DNA from: Streptomyces sp. NBC_01353
GTDB lineage: Bacteria > Actinomycetota > Actinomycetes > Streptomycetales > Streptomycetaceae
Length of the DNA: 64,000 bases
Reading direction: 5' to 3'
Assembly (NCBI RefSeq): GCF_036237275.1
Contig: NZ_CP108352.1
Coordinates: 7,527,501-7,591,500, forward strand
Under the pieces are notes generated by a model, which saw only the letters and a program-made list of their open reading frames with translations, made no database searches and was not told the origin of the DNA. How positions within the stretch are numbered: position 1 is the first letter of the stretch; each line of letters starts with the position of its first letter. This document shows, piece after piece, positions 8,430-16,893 of this stretch. Made by a program: the position numbers and the translations under genes.

Positions 8430-9710
8430 TCAGGCCCGGCCGACGTCGTCGACGGTGACCGTCTCGGTGATCCCGCGTGCGGTGAGATGATCGCGGTCGG
8501 ACGCCCGCGACGCCAGTACGGCGGTCGGCCGCGCGCCGTCCGCGGCCAGCCGCATGAACGCCTCGAAGAACGCCCCGCCGGGGGCGCATGTCGAACGCTT
8601 CGGCGCGTCGTCGGGCAGGTCGAGGACGAGAGCCGTGGAGCGCGGCCGCGGGCGAGGCGTGCGCGCACGAGCCTCCGCCACGGCCTCGGCGAGCGCCCTT
8701 CCGGCCGGCTTCACCACTCGGTCGGTGGTCAACAGGCCGAGGCTGTACTCCAGTTCGGGGAAGTCGGCGAGCGAGCGGTCGACGTCGTGGGAGCACCACC
8801 AGGTGATACCCCAGAGGTCCTGGCAGTCGAGCGCGGCGTCCACCGTCGTACGGGTGAAGGCGCCGGCCCGGTCGGCGGCGATGTGCGGGGCGGGCGCGCC
8901 GACCTCCTGCAGCCACACCGGCCGCCCCGGGTCGTCGGCCCATGCCTTCGACAACTCGACGAGGTACGCGGCGTGTTGACCGGTGGCGGCCGAGTCGGGG
9001 CCGTAGCGCTGTGCGGTGCCGTTGAAGACCCAGGAGTGCACGGCCGTCACCGCGCCGATCCGGGCCGCGTGGGCGGGCGTGAACGGATGGTCGTCGAGGT
9101 ACCAGGCGGCGTCGTACTCCGCGTGCAGATGCAGCCGGCCGGGCGCACCCCGCTCGCACGCCGCCAGCATGTCGCGCAGCCAGCGCTCCGCCTCGCCCGG
9201 TGTGATCCGGTCCGGGTCGGGGTGCGGATCGCCCGAGAACTGGTTGATCTCGTTGCCGAGGGTCATGCCCAGGAAGGTGGGCCGGTCGGCCAGGGCCGAG
9301 GCCAGCGTGCGCAGATATGTGGCCTGGCCGTCGAGGACCTCGGGGTCGGTGAACATGTTGCGCCGGTGCCAGGTCAGGGTCCACGAGGGCCGGAAGTCGA
9401 AGCTGGACAGATGGCCCTGCAGCCCGTCGACGGCCACGTCGAGTCCGCGCTCGGCCGCCGCGTCGACGAGCTCCACCAACTGCTCGACGGCGCGCGGGCG
9501 GATCAGTGTGCGGTTCGGCTGGAAGACGGGCCACAGCGGGAAGACCCGGACATGATCCAGGCCGAGGGCGGCGATCGAGTCCAGGTCGGCGCGGACGGCG
9601 TCGAGATCGAAGTCGAGCCAGTGGTGGAACCAGCCCCTGCTGGGGGTGTAGTTGACGCCGAAGCGAGGGGCGCGGCCATGCTCGGCAGGGAGGTCCTGGG
9701 GAGTGGTCAT
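8430..9710 (-). CDS. GH5-family glycosidase, probable GH5_18 beta-mannosidase
   Basis: A 426-residue (beta/alpha)8 glycoside hydrolase of clan A. The N-terminus RFGVNYTPSRGWFHHWLDFD resembles the GH5_18 group, which contains exo-beta-mannosidases acting on Man-beta-1,4-GlcNAc of N-glycan cores. The acid/base glutamate is in TLGNEINQF and the nucleophile in PVWLQEVGAP. There is no signal peptide, so it is intracellular. It lies between the sugar importer and the GH38 gene in one transcript. In the N-glycan pathway it would cleave the last mannose from GlcNAc. The GH5 call is solid; the subfamily is inferred from memory of the motif. The Shine-Dalgarno sequence is weakly placed (GGAAGGA 14 bases upstream). 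Confidence 0.85.
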   Translation of the reverse strand: MTTPQDLPAEHGRAPRFGVNYTPSRGWFHHWLDFDLDAVRADLDSIAALGLDHVRVFPLWPVFQPNRTLIRPRAVEQLVELVDAAAERGLDVAVDGLQGHLSSFDFRPSWTLTWHRRNMFTDPEVLDGQATYLRTLASALADRPTFLGMTLGNEINQFSGDPHPDPDRITPGEAERWLRDMLAACERGAPGRLHLHAEYDAAWYLDDHPFTPAHAARIGAVTAVHSWVFNGTAQRYGPDSAATGQHAAYLVELSKAWADDPGRPVWLQEVGAPAPHIAADRAGAFTRTTVDAALDCQDLWGITWWCSHDVDRSLADFPELEYSLGLLTTDRVVKPAGRALAEAVAEARARTPRPRPRSTALVLDLPDDAPKRSTCAPGGAFFEAFMRLAADGARPTAVLASRASDRDHLTARGITETVTVDDVGRA

Positions 9711-9747
9711 GCGCGGTGTCGAGTCCTTCCCGAGTCCGGTGCGGAGG

Positions 9748-10593
9748 TCATCCCTTGATGGCGCCTTCCTCGACGCCCTTGAAGAAGAACCGCTGGAGCG
9801 CGGCGAACACGGCCACGATCGGCAGAAAGGCGATCATGGTGCCGGCCGCGATCAGCCGGGGGTTGGCGGTGAACGTTCCGTCGAGGTACTGCAGCCCGAC
9901 GGTCAGGGTGTAGCGCTCGGGGTCGTTGAGGACGATCAGCGGCCACAGGAAGTCGTCCCAGGCGCCGATGAAGGTGAAGATCACGACGACGCTCAGCATC
10001 CCCCGTACGTTGGGCAGGCCCACGTGGATGAGGCGCTGCCACACGGAGGCGCCGTCCACGAGCGCCGCCGCGTCGAGTTCGGGCGGCACGGCCTGGAAGG
10101 CGGTGTACATCAGCAGCACGTTCAGCATGGCGATCGCCCCGGGCAGCGCCACCCCGAGCAGGGTGTCCGTCAGGCCCATGCTCCGGACCGTCACGTACTG
10201 GGAGACGATCGTGACCTCGCCGGGCAGCACCAGCGTGGCGAGGAACAGACCGAGCACCAGGCGCGCCCCGCGGAACCGCAGCCGGGACAGCGCGTATCCG
10301 GCGAGGGTGGCGCCCACGACATTGCCGGCCACGGCGATCGCCGCCACCGTCAGCGAGTTGACGGCGTAGGTCCACACCGGGATGGTGTCGGCGACCTGGG
10401 CGTAGTTGGAGAACGTCCAGTCCCGCGGCAGGAAGTCCGGCGTACGGGAGTAGACGTCCTCGCCGGGCCCCTTGAGCGAAGTGGACAGCTGCCACAGGAA
10501 CGGGCCGATCGTGAGCAGCAGGACCACGGTCAGGAGCAGATAGCGGGCCGCCTTCGCGGCCGGGGCGGGCGTACCGAATCCCCGTGCGGGCAT
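9748..10593 (-). CDS. Carbohydrate ABC transporter permease, MalG type
   Basis: A 281-residue inner-membrane permease of the CUT1 sugar family with six membrane segments. The EAA loop that docks the ATPase is ELDAAALVDGASVWQRLIHVGLP (about residues 180-202). The end KGVEEGAIKG is typical of MalG. Start ATG 10593 lies 2 bp downstream of the stop of the MalF-type gene, so the two are coupled; an upstream in-frame extension is open only by GC bias. No ATPase gene is present; Streptomyces CUT1 importers usually borrow MsiK. Confidence 0.95.
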   Translation of the reverse strand: MPARGFGTPAPAAKAARYLLLTVVLLLTIGPFLWQLSTSLKGPGEDVYSRTPDFLPRDWTFSNYAQVADTIPVWTYAVNSLTVAAIAVAGNVVGATLAGYALSRLRFRGARLVLGLFLATLVLPGEVTIVSQYVTVRSMGLTDTLLGVALPGAIAMLNVLLMYTAFQAVPPELDAAALVDGASVWQRLIHVGLPNVRGMLSVVVIFTFIGAWDDFLWPLIVLNDPERYTLTVGLQYLDGTFTANPRLIAAGTMIAFLPIVAVFAALQRFFFKGVEEGAIKG

Positions 10594-10595
10594 GG

Positions 10596-11468
10596 TCAGG
10601 CCGCCTTCCGGTTGAGCCGTGCCAGGAGCAGCATCGGGCCGACGGTGATGACGAAGAGCAGCAGGCTGAGGGCGGAGGCGTAGCCGATGTGCCCGGTGAA
10701 GCCGCGGCTGTACATCTGGATGAGCATCACCACCGACATGTCCCGGCCGCCGGGGCCGCCGGTGCCGTTGGACAGGACGTACAGCTCCGAGAAGACCCGC
10801 AGGGCGGAGACCGAGATCAGGACGGAGACCAGCATCATCGTGGCCCGCACTCCGGGCAGGGTGACGTGCCAGAACCGGCGTACGGCGGAGGCCCCGTCGA
10901 CTGCGGCGGCCTCGTGCAGCTCGCGGCCGACGTTCCCGAGCGCCGACAGGTAGATGACCATGTAGTAGCCGAGCCCCTTCCAGACCGTGAGCCCGATGGC
11001 GCTGAAGAGCAGGAGCCAGCGGTCGGTGAGGAAGTCGACCGGCCGGTCGGCGAGCCCGAGCTGCCCGAGCAGACCGTTGATCAGGCCGCGGTCGTCCAGG
11101 ACCCACCCCCAGATCAGCGCGACCACGACGGCGGAGGCGACGACCGGGGTGTAGAAGGCGGTACGGAAGAAGGTGATGCCCGGGAGCTTCTTCTCCACGA
11201 GGAGGGCGAGGAGCAGCGGCATCAGGGTGAGCAGCGGCAGGCAGATCAGCAGATAGACGATGCTGTTGATCAGCGCGTCGATCAACTGCTCGTCACTCAG
11301 GGCGCGCTCGTAGTTGGCGAGGCCGGTGAAGCGGCCCCCGCCCAGTGGCTTGGCGTTGGTGAACGAGAGGATCACCGTGTTGAGGGCGGGCCACAGGTTG
11401 AAGACGACGAGCCAGACCACGGCCGGCCCGGCGAGCAGCCACGGGGTGAACCAGCGCCGGTGTGTCAT
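10596..11468 (-). CDS. Carbohydrate ABC transporter permease, MalF type
   Basis: A 290-residue CUT1 sugar permease with six membrane segments, beginning WFTPWLLAGPAVVWLVVFNLWPAL. The EAA motif is ELHEAAAVDGASAVRRFWHVTLP (about residues 188-210). GGAAGG lies about 7 bp before ATG 11468. It follows the solute-binding protein gene, separated by an intercistronic hairpin at 11489-11518, and is followed immediately by the MalG-type gene. The likely substrate is the oligosaccharide released by the GH85 enzyme. Confidence 0.95.
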   Translation of the reverse strand: MTHRRWFTPWLLAGPAVVWLVVFNLWPALNTVILSFTNAKPLGGGRFTGLANYERALSDEQLIDALINSIVYLLICLPLLTLMPLLLALLVEKKLPGITFFRTAFYTPVVASAVVVALIWGWVLDDRGLINGLLGQLGLADRPVDFLTDRWLLLFSAIGLTVWKGLGYYMVIYLSALGNVGRELHEAAAVDGASAVRRFWHVTLPGVRATMMLVSVLISVSALRVFSELYVLSNGTGGPGGRDMSVVMLIQMYSRGFTGHIGYASALSLLLFVITVGPMLLLARLNRKAA

Positions 11469-11488
11469 GGGGTGCCTTCCGGGAAGGG

Positions 11489-11518
11489 GAGCGGCGCCGG
11501 GGGAAGGCGGCGCCGCTC
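11489..11518 (-). terminator. Intercistronic hairpin after solute-binding protein gene
   Basis: GAGCGGCGCC (11489-11498) and GGCGCCGCTC (11509-11518) form a perfect 10-bp stem with a 10-base loop and no T run. Such hairpins behind binding-protein genes act as partial terminators or RNA stabilisers and give more binding protein than permease. Confidence 0.6.
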
Positions 11519-11524
11519 GCCGGA

Positions 11525-12808
11525 TCAGTCCTTCAGCAGCTGGTCGGCGCGGGCGACCGCGGTGTCCAGGGCCTCCTTGGAGCCGGCCTGGCCGCTCAGC
11601 GCGAGGGCGATCTGCTGGTTGATCACCGTCTTGACCGCGTCGTTCGCCTGGACGGGCTCCAGCATCGTGGCCTGCGCGAGCGAGGTGAAGGCGGTGACCT
11701 TGGCATCACCGGCGTTGGTGCCGTCGCTCTTGCTGAAGAACGGGTCCGAGGCGGACGCCTTCGTCGAGGGGAAGATGCTCGTGAGGTGGGCGAAGGCGGC
11801 CTGGTTCTCGGCATTGGTCACCCAGCGGGCGAGCGCCAGCGCGGTGGCCCGGTTCTTGGTGCCCTTCGAGACCGAGAGGCCCTGGACGTACAGCGGCGGC
11901 GTGCCGATGGCGGGGGAGGAGACCACCTTGGGGGCGAGACTCGGGTTGTCGGTGGCCAGCGAGGTGATGTAGTTGCCGCCGGCGGTGGTCCAGGCGGCCG
12001 TGCCGGAGCTGAACAGCTTGGTGTTGCCCGCGTACGTCTCGGTCAGCACGTCCTTGGGCAGCAAGCCCTCCTTGAAGGCGGCTCGGTAGGTGTCGAGGAC
12101 GGCTGCGGCCTCGGGGGTGTTGAAGGTGAAGCGCGTGCCGTCGTCGGACATGAGCTTCACCCCGGCGTTGGCGAAGTCCATGAGACCGGGTTTGCGGCTC
12201 ATCAGATAGACCGAGCCGTTGGACTTCTGCTTGACGGTCCTGGCCGCCGTGATCAGCTCGTCCAGGGAGGCCGGCGGCTTCTTCGGGTCCAGGCCGTACC
12301 GGGTGAGAAGCGTGGAGTTCCAGTAGTTGACGTCGGTGTTGAGGTACCAGGGGTAGCCGTACGTACCGTCGTGTCCGGCGAAGCGATAGGCGTCGGTGCC
12401 GCCCTTGACGTAGTCGGTGTCCAGCTTCGGGTCGGCCTTCGCCACGTCCAGCAGCATGGACTGCTTCACCAGCGGCAGAGCGAAGTCCGGCGGCAGATTG
12501 ACCACGTCGGGGAGGGTGCCGCCGGCCGCCTGGCTGAGGACCTTCTCGGAATAGCCCTCGCCGGGCTGGTCGAGCCATTCGACCTCCACGCCCGGGTTCT
12601 TCTTCTCGAAGGCGTCGATCACGCCCTCCATGTACGCGGTGAACTTCGGCTTCAGGGCCCAGGTCTGGAGCGAGACCTTGCCCTTCACCTCGCCGCCGGC
12701 CGCCGCGCCCGTGTCGTCGGAGCCGTTCGGGTCGCCGAGGCCGCAGCCGGCGAGCGTGGCCGCGGCGACCGCGGCAACGGCCGCCCGCACCCAGTGGCTT
12801 GTTCGCAT
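11525..12808 (-). CDS. Extracellular sugar-binding lipoprotein of ABC importer
   Basis: A 427-residue family 1 solute-binding protein. The lipoprotein signal is clear: a short basic N-region, a hydrophobic stretch and the lipobox LAGC with Cys22, followed by an Asp/Gly/Ser-rich linker. The mature part has the typical early strand KVSLQTWALKPKFTAYMEGV and GYPWYLNTDVNYWNSTLL. It captures the oligosaccharide outside the membrane and hands it to the two permeases encoded next. It is the first gene of the minus-strand operon, 125 bp from the divergent LacI gene with an operator-like palindrome between them. Confidence 0.95.
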   Translation of the reverse strand: MRTSHWVRAAVAAVAAATLAGCGLGDPNGSDDTGAAAGGEVKGKVSLQTWALKPKFTAYMEGVIDAFEKKNPGVEVEWLDQPGEGYSEKVLSQAAGGTLPDVVNLPPDFALPLVKQSMLLDVAKADPKLDTDYVKGGTDAYRFAGHDGTYGYPWYLNTDVNYWNSTLLTRYGLDPKKPPASLDELITAARTVKQKSNGSVYLMSRKPGLMDFANAGVKLMSDDGTRFTFNTPEAAAVLDTYRAAFKEGLLPKDVLTETYAGNTKLFSSGTAAWTTAGGNYITSLATDNPSLAPKVVSSPAIGTPPLYVQGLSVSKGTKNRATALALARWVTNAENQAAFAHLTSIFPSTKASASDPFFSKSDGTNAGDAKVTAFTSLAQATMLEPVQANDAVKTVINQQIALALSGQAGSKEALDTAVARADQLLKD

Positions 12809-12851
12809 GTGAGAGGTCTCCCGGTCTGTTCCGGCGGAGGATGCAGAGTTA

Positions 12852-12865
12852 CTAAACCGGTCTAG
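12852..12865. promoter_or_regulatory. Putative LacI operator between SBP and lacI-type gene
   Basis: CTAAACCGGTCTAG is a near-perfect 14-bp palindrome (one mismatched pair) with the central CG typical of LacI-family sites. It sits in the divergent promoter region, 44 bp from the SBP start and 69 bp from the LacI start. A second 14-bp site with the same outer CTAAA/TAG arms lies at 13962-13975. Confidence 0.7.
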
Positions 12866-12933
12866 CGATGGGGGACTATGCTCCCGCTACACTCCGCTGT
12901 CAAGACAGTGCGCGAGGAAGGAAGGTGCGCTGC

Positions 12934-13965
12934 GTGGCCAGACCGACGATCGCCGACATCGCCCGCCGGGCGGGGGTGTCCAAGGGCGCGGTGTCCTTCG
13001 CGCTCAACGGCCGGCCGGGAGTGAGCGAGGTGACCCGGGAGCGCATCCTGCGGGTGGCCGAGGAGATGAACTGGCGGCCCCACAGCGCCGCGCGCGCCCT
13101 CGGCGGAGCACGGGCGGGCGCCGTCGGCCTCGTCCTCGCCCGGCCGGCGCGCACCATCGGCCTGGAGCCGTTCTTCGGCCACCTGCTGAGCGGGCTGCAG
13201 GCCGGACTCTCGGTGCGCGGCACGGCACTGAACCTGCTGGTCGTCGAGGACACGGCGGCCGAGATCGAGGTCTACCGGCGCTGGACCTCCGAGCACCGGG
13301 TGGACGGCTTCGTCCTGGTCGACCTCCAGGTCCGCGACCCCCGGATCCCCGTCCTGGAGGAGCTCGGCGTCCCCACCACGGTCATCGGCGGCCCCGGCCG
13401 GCACGGCAGCCTGCCCAGCGTCTGGGCGGACGACCGCGAGGCGATGGTGTCGATCGTCGACTACCTCGCGGCCCTCGGCCACCGCCGGATCGCGCACCTG
13501 GCCGGCCTGCCGGCCTTCCAGCACACCCAGCGCCGCATCCGGGCCGTACGGGACAGTGCCCGGCGCCTCGGTCTGACCGAGGCGGTGTCGCTGCCCACCG
13601 ACTTCAGCGACGCGGAGGGCGCCGCCGCCACCCGGGCGCTGCTCGCCCGGCCCCAGCGGCCGACGGCGATCATCTACGACAGCGACGTCATGGCGGTCGC
13701 AGGGCTCGGCGTGGCCGGCGAGATGGGCGTGGCCGTCCCCGGTGAACTGTCGATCGTCTCCTTCGACGACTCCGCACTCGCCCGCATCGTCCACCCCGCC
13801 CTCACCGCGCTCTCCCGCGACACCTTCGCCCTCGGCGAGCAGGTCGCGCGGGAACTGCTCGCGCTCGTCGACGACCCGGCGGCGGCGCGGGACATCAAGA
13901 ACCCGACGCCGCGTCTGACGGTCCGTGAGAGCACGGCGCCACCGGCCCTTGACCCGACGAACTAA
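12934..13965 (+). CDS. LacI-family transcriptional regulator of the glycan locus
   Basis: A 343-residue repressor: N-terminal helix-turn-helix (ARPTIADIARRAGVSKGAVSFALNGRPGVSEVTRERIL) and hinge (AARALGGARAG), then a periplasmic-binding-protein-like sugar sensor domain. GTG 12934 is chosen because AGGAAGGAAGG ends 9-10 bases upstream and the product then starts as the family does; GTG 12925 is the alternative. It sits between the importer/glycosidase operon and the GH85 gene, and operator-like palindromes lie on both sides, so it probably represses both until an imported glycan or breakdown product binds. Confidence 0.93.
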   Translation: MARPTIADIARRAGVSKGAVSFALNGRPGVSEVTRERILRVAEEMNWRPHSAARALGGARAGAVGLVLARPARTIGLEPFFGHLLSGLQAGLSVRGTALNLLVVEDTAAEIEVYRRWTSEHRVDGFVLVDLQVRDPRIPVLEELGVPTTVIGGPGRHGSLPSVWADDREAMVSIVDYLAALGHRRIAHLAGLPAFQHTQRRIRAVRDSARRLGLTEAVSLPTDFSDAEGAAATRALLARPQRPTAIIYDSDVMAVAGLGVAGEMGVAVPGELSIVSFDDSALARIVHPALTALSRDTFALGEQVARELLALVDDPAAARDIKNPTPRLTVRESTAPPALDPTN

Positions 13966-13975
13966 AGCCATTTAG
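13962..13975. promoter_or_regulatory. Second putative LacI operator, overlapping lacI stop
   Basis: CTAAAGCCATTTAG has perfect 5-bp arms CTAAA/TTTAG and the same 14-bp span as the site at 12852-12865. It includes the TAA stop codon of the regulator and lies in front of the GH85 gene. Confidence 0.5.
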
Positions 13976-14070
13976 CCTCCCGGGGCGAGGCGGACCGATG
14001 GTGCCACCCGTCGCGATCGATCCCGCGCGCATCGGTCCGTACGGCCCCGCGCGGCCCCTGGGCGGCGTCC

Positions 14071-14115
14071 GTCGGCACAGCACGCCCAGCACAGAGCACG
14101 GTCGGCACAGCACGC
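14071..14115. repeat. 15-bp direct repeat, period 30
   Basis: GTCGGCACAGCACGC occurs at 14071-14085 and again at 14101-14115. It lies in the 274-bp leader between the LacI gene and the GH85 gene. CAGCAC also occurs between the copies. No function is evident. Confidence 0.6.
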
Positions 14116-14239
14116 ACGACACTGCCCGGCCCGCCCGCCCGAGCCCCACGTGCCACGCACCACCCGTCACGCGTCATCCGCACCACCAGTACCTCCCGTA
14201 CGCCCAGCACCCCCACCCTTCGCTGGACCGGAGTATCGG

Positions 14240-16678
14240 ATGAGACGACACCTGCCCCTTCTGCCGATCGCGGCGCTGTTCGCCGCCCTGCTCGGCCTCG
14301 TACCTCTCACCTCCGCCGCGAGCGCCGCCGGCGCCGAGGCCCCCGCGCGGGCGCAGGCGGCGGGCGATCAGCCCTACGCCTCGTACTGGCACCCGAACAC
14401 CCTCCTGAGCTGGGATCCGGCCACCGATCCCGACGCGCGGTTCAACCGCTCCCGCGTCCCCCTGCGGCCGCGCGTCTCCGACCCCGGGCTCAAGGCCAAC
14501 GCCAACGCCCGCGCCGGCGAAGGGAAGATCGCCTCCCTGGTCTCCTTCGGCCCCACCTCGAACAACCCCTCGCAGGGCTCCACCAACCCGCACTACTACG
14601 CCTTCGGCCACTGGCAGTACATCGACAAGCTGGTCTTCTGGGGCGGCTCGGCGAGCGAGGGCCTCATCCTCGCCCCCAACGCGACCGTGATCGACGCAGC
14701 CCACCGCAACGGCGTGAAGGTCTACGGCACCGTCTTCTTCCCGCCCACCGCCTATGGCGGCCAGATCCAGTGGGTGCGCGACTTCGCGGGGAAGTCCGGC
14801 TCCACCTACCCCGTCGCGGACAAGCTCGCCCAGGTCGCGCAGTACTACGGCTTCGATGGCTGGTTCATCAACCAGGAGACCGCGGGCGGGGACGCGGCCC
14901 TCGCGACCGAGCTGCGCAACGAGATGCGCTACGCCCGCTCCCTCGGCCCCGTCGAGTTCATGTGGTACGACGCGATGACCGAGTCCGGGGCTGTCAGCTG
15001 GCAGGACTCCCTCACGTCCGCCAACGACTCCTTCCTGCAGGAGGGTTCGCTGCGGACCTCCGACTCGATGTTTCTCGACTTCGGCTGGAGCGCCTCGGGA
15101 CTGAGCTCATCCCGTACGCTCGCACGCTCCCTCGGCCGCAGCGAGTACGAGCTGTACTCCGGCATCGACACCGAGGCGAACGGCTCCAACACCTCCGTCG
15201 CCTGGGCCTCGGTCTTCCCCGCCGGGCAGCCGCACGTCACCTCCCTCGGCATCTACCGGCCCGAGTGGACCTTCACCTCGTCGGCGAACCGGGCCGATTC
15301 CCATGCCAGAGAGGCGCGCTACTGGGACGGCGCCAACGGTGATCCGTCCGACACGACGACGACCTCGGCCTGGAAGGGGCTCGCGCACTACGTCCCCGAG
15401 TCCTCGCCCGTCACCGCCAAGCCCTTCGTCACCTCGTTCGGCGCGGGCCAGGGCGACTTCTTCCACTCCGGCGGCGTACGGGTGGGGTCGACCGGCTGGA
15501 ACAACCTCTCGCTCCAGGACGTGCCTCCGACGTACCGCTGGCTGGTCGGCTCCACCGGCGCCAAGCTCACCCCCTCGATCGACTTCACCGACGCGTACGA
15601 GGGCGGCTCCTCACTGCGTCTGACGGGCACCCTCGACGCGGTGAACATCGTCCGGCTGTACCAGACGAAGCTGCCGGTCGCCGCCGACACCAAGCTGTCC
15701 GTCGTCGTGAAGACCCCGGCCGCGGGACCCACCCGCCTCAAGGCCGCGATCTCCTTCACCGACGCGCCGGCCACCTTCACCACTCTCGACCTCGGCTCCA
15801 CCGGCACCACCGGCTGGGAGCGCAAGACCCTCGACCTGTCCGCCCACGCCGGCCGGACCATCGCCCAGATCGGGCTGCAGGCGGCCGGGTCCGTCGCCTC
15901 GTACGACGTGAAGGTCGGCCAGATCGCCGTCTACGACGGGGCCGTGGACACGGCGGCCGCACCGACCGCCGTCACCGTGCTCGGCACCACCGACGTGAGC
16001 CCCACGCGCAAGTCACTGCGCCTGTCCTGGACGGCCTCGGCCGCAGGCTCCGTGCACCACTACGAGGTGTACCGGCGCAACACCGACGGCACCCGTACCT
16101 TCCTCGGTGCCACCCCCAACGACGCCCTCTTCGTCCCGCAGCTCGACCGCGTCGGCACGGAGACCTCGACGACGCTCGACGTCGAGGCCGTCTCCACCGA
16201 GTACGGCCGCTCGGCGGCCGCCACCGCCACCGTCGGCTGGTCCGGCACGACCGATTCCAACCTCGCGCTGAACCGCCCCGCGACCGCCTCCGGCCAGTGC
16301 AACGGCACCGAGACACCCGCCAAGGCCGTCAACGGCACCGTCTCCGGCGGCAACGGCGACAAGTGGTGCACCACCACGACCGCCAAGTGGCTGGAGGTCG
16401 ACCTCGGTTCGGTCCGTACGGTGAACCGCCTCACGGTGAAGCACGCGGCCGCGGGCGGCGAGAGCGCGTCCTGGAACACCCGGGACTTCACGCTCAAGGT
16501 CCGCGGCTCCACCACCGACCCGTGGACCACCGCGGCGACCGTCACCGGCAACACGGCGGCCACCACCTCACACCCCGTGGCCGCCGCGGCACGCTACGTA
16601 CGTCTGGAGATCGCCAGGCCCACCCAGACCGCCGACCCCGCCGCACGGATCTACGAGTTCGAGGCCTGGGGGTCTTGA
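14240..16678 (+). CDS. Secreted GH85 endo-beta-N-acetylglucosaminidase with CBM32
   Basis: An 812-residue exported enzyme. A Sec signal peptide (MRRHLPLLPIAALFAALLG..TSAASAAGAEA) is followed by the GH85 barrel, starting SYWHPNTLLSWDPATDPDARFNRS. The substrate-assisted site is FDGWFINQET (Asn211, Glu213), as in EndoA/EndoD-type enzymes, which cut the GlcNAc-beta-1,4-GlcNAc core of N-glycans and leave one GlcNAc on the protein. Beta-sandwich and Fn3-like parts follow (about residues 400-670), then a C-terminal F5/8-type CBM32 (from NLALNRPATASGQ) for glycan binding. GGAG precedes ATG 14240 by 6 bp. It feeds the importer and glycosidases encoded on the other side of the regulator. Confidence 0.95.
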   Translation: MRRHLPLLPIAALFAALLGLVPLTSAASAAGAEAPARAQAAGDQPYASYWHPNTLLSWDPATDPDARFNRSRVPLRPRVSDPGLKANANARAGEGKIASLVSFGPTSNNPSQGSTNPHYYAFGHWQYIDKLVFWGGSASEGLILAPNATVIDAAHRNGVKVYGTVFFPPTAYGGQIQWVRDFAGKSGSTYPVADKLAQVAQYYGFDGWFINQETAGGDAALATELRNEMRYARSLGPVEFMWYDAMTESGAVSWQDSLTSANDSFLQEGSLRTSDSMFLDFGWSASGLSSSRTLARSLGRSEYELYSGIDTEANGSNTSVAWASVFPAGQPHVTSLGIYRPEWTFTSSANRADSHAREARYWDGANGDPSDTTTTSAWKGLAHYVPESSPVTAKPFVTSFGAGQGDFFHSGGVRVGSTGWNNLSLQDVPPTYRWLVGSTGAKLTPSIDFTDAYEGGSSLRLTGTLDAVNIVRLYQTKLPVAADTKLSVVVKTPAAGPTRLKAAISFTDAPATFTTLDLGSTGTTGWERKTLDLSAHAGRTIAQIGLQAAGSVASYDVKVGQIAVYDGAVDTAAAPTAVTVLGTTDVSPTRKSLRLSWTASAAGSVHHYEVYRRNTDGTRTFLGATPNDALFVPQLDRVGTETSTTLDVEAVSTEYGRSAAATATVGWSGTTDSNLALNRPATASGQCNGTETPAKAVNGTVSGGNGDKWCTTTTAKWLEVDLGSVRTVNRLTVKHAAAGGESASWNTRDFTLKVRGSTTDPWTTAATVTGNTAATTSHPVAAAARYVRLEIARPTQTADPAARIYEFEAWGS

Positions 16679-16738
16679 CGAGGGTGAAATAAGGAGGAAA
16701 ATCCCTAATACACCAGAAAACCAGAGCGAGCCGCACCC

Positions 16739-16760
16739 GTCGGCGAAGACGTTCGCCGAC
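16739..16760. terminator. Strong hairpin downstream of GH85 gene
   Basis: GTCGGCGAA (16739-16747) and TTCGCCGAC (16752-16760) form a perfect 9-bp stem with loop GACG, within imperfect outer arms (CCAGAGCGAG at 16721 and CTCGCTGGCTCTGG at 16773). No T run follows. It is a probable terminator; the rest of the 215-bp gap holds no gene I recognise. Confidence 0.5.
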
Positions 16761-16893
16761 CCGCGTGACCCACTCGCTGGCTCTGGCCAGGCCCCCGGCA
16801 GATCCTCCCGGATCTCAGGGCTATCAGCGACGGCTGAGAAGCCCGAGTGCGGAGATGGACTACCGGGGACTGCATGTGTGGAGGCTCCTCCCC

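Noticed and set aside
12861-12868. GGTCTAG next to the SBP promoter as a DasR site
   Set aside because: Only half of the GGTCTAGACC core is present, whereas the surrounding 14 bp form a better LacI-type palindrome.
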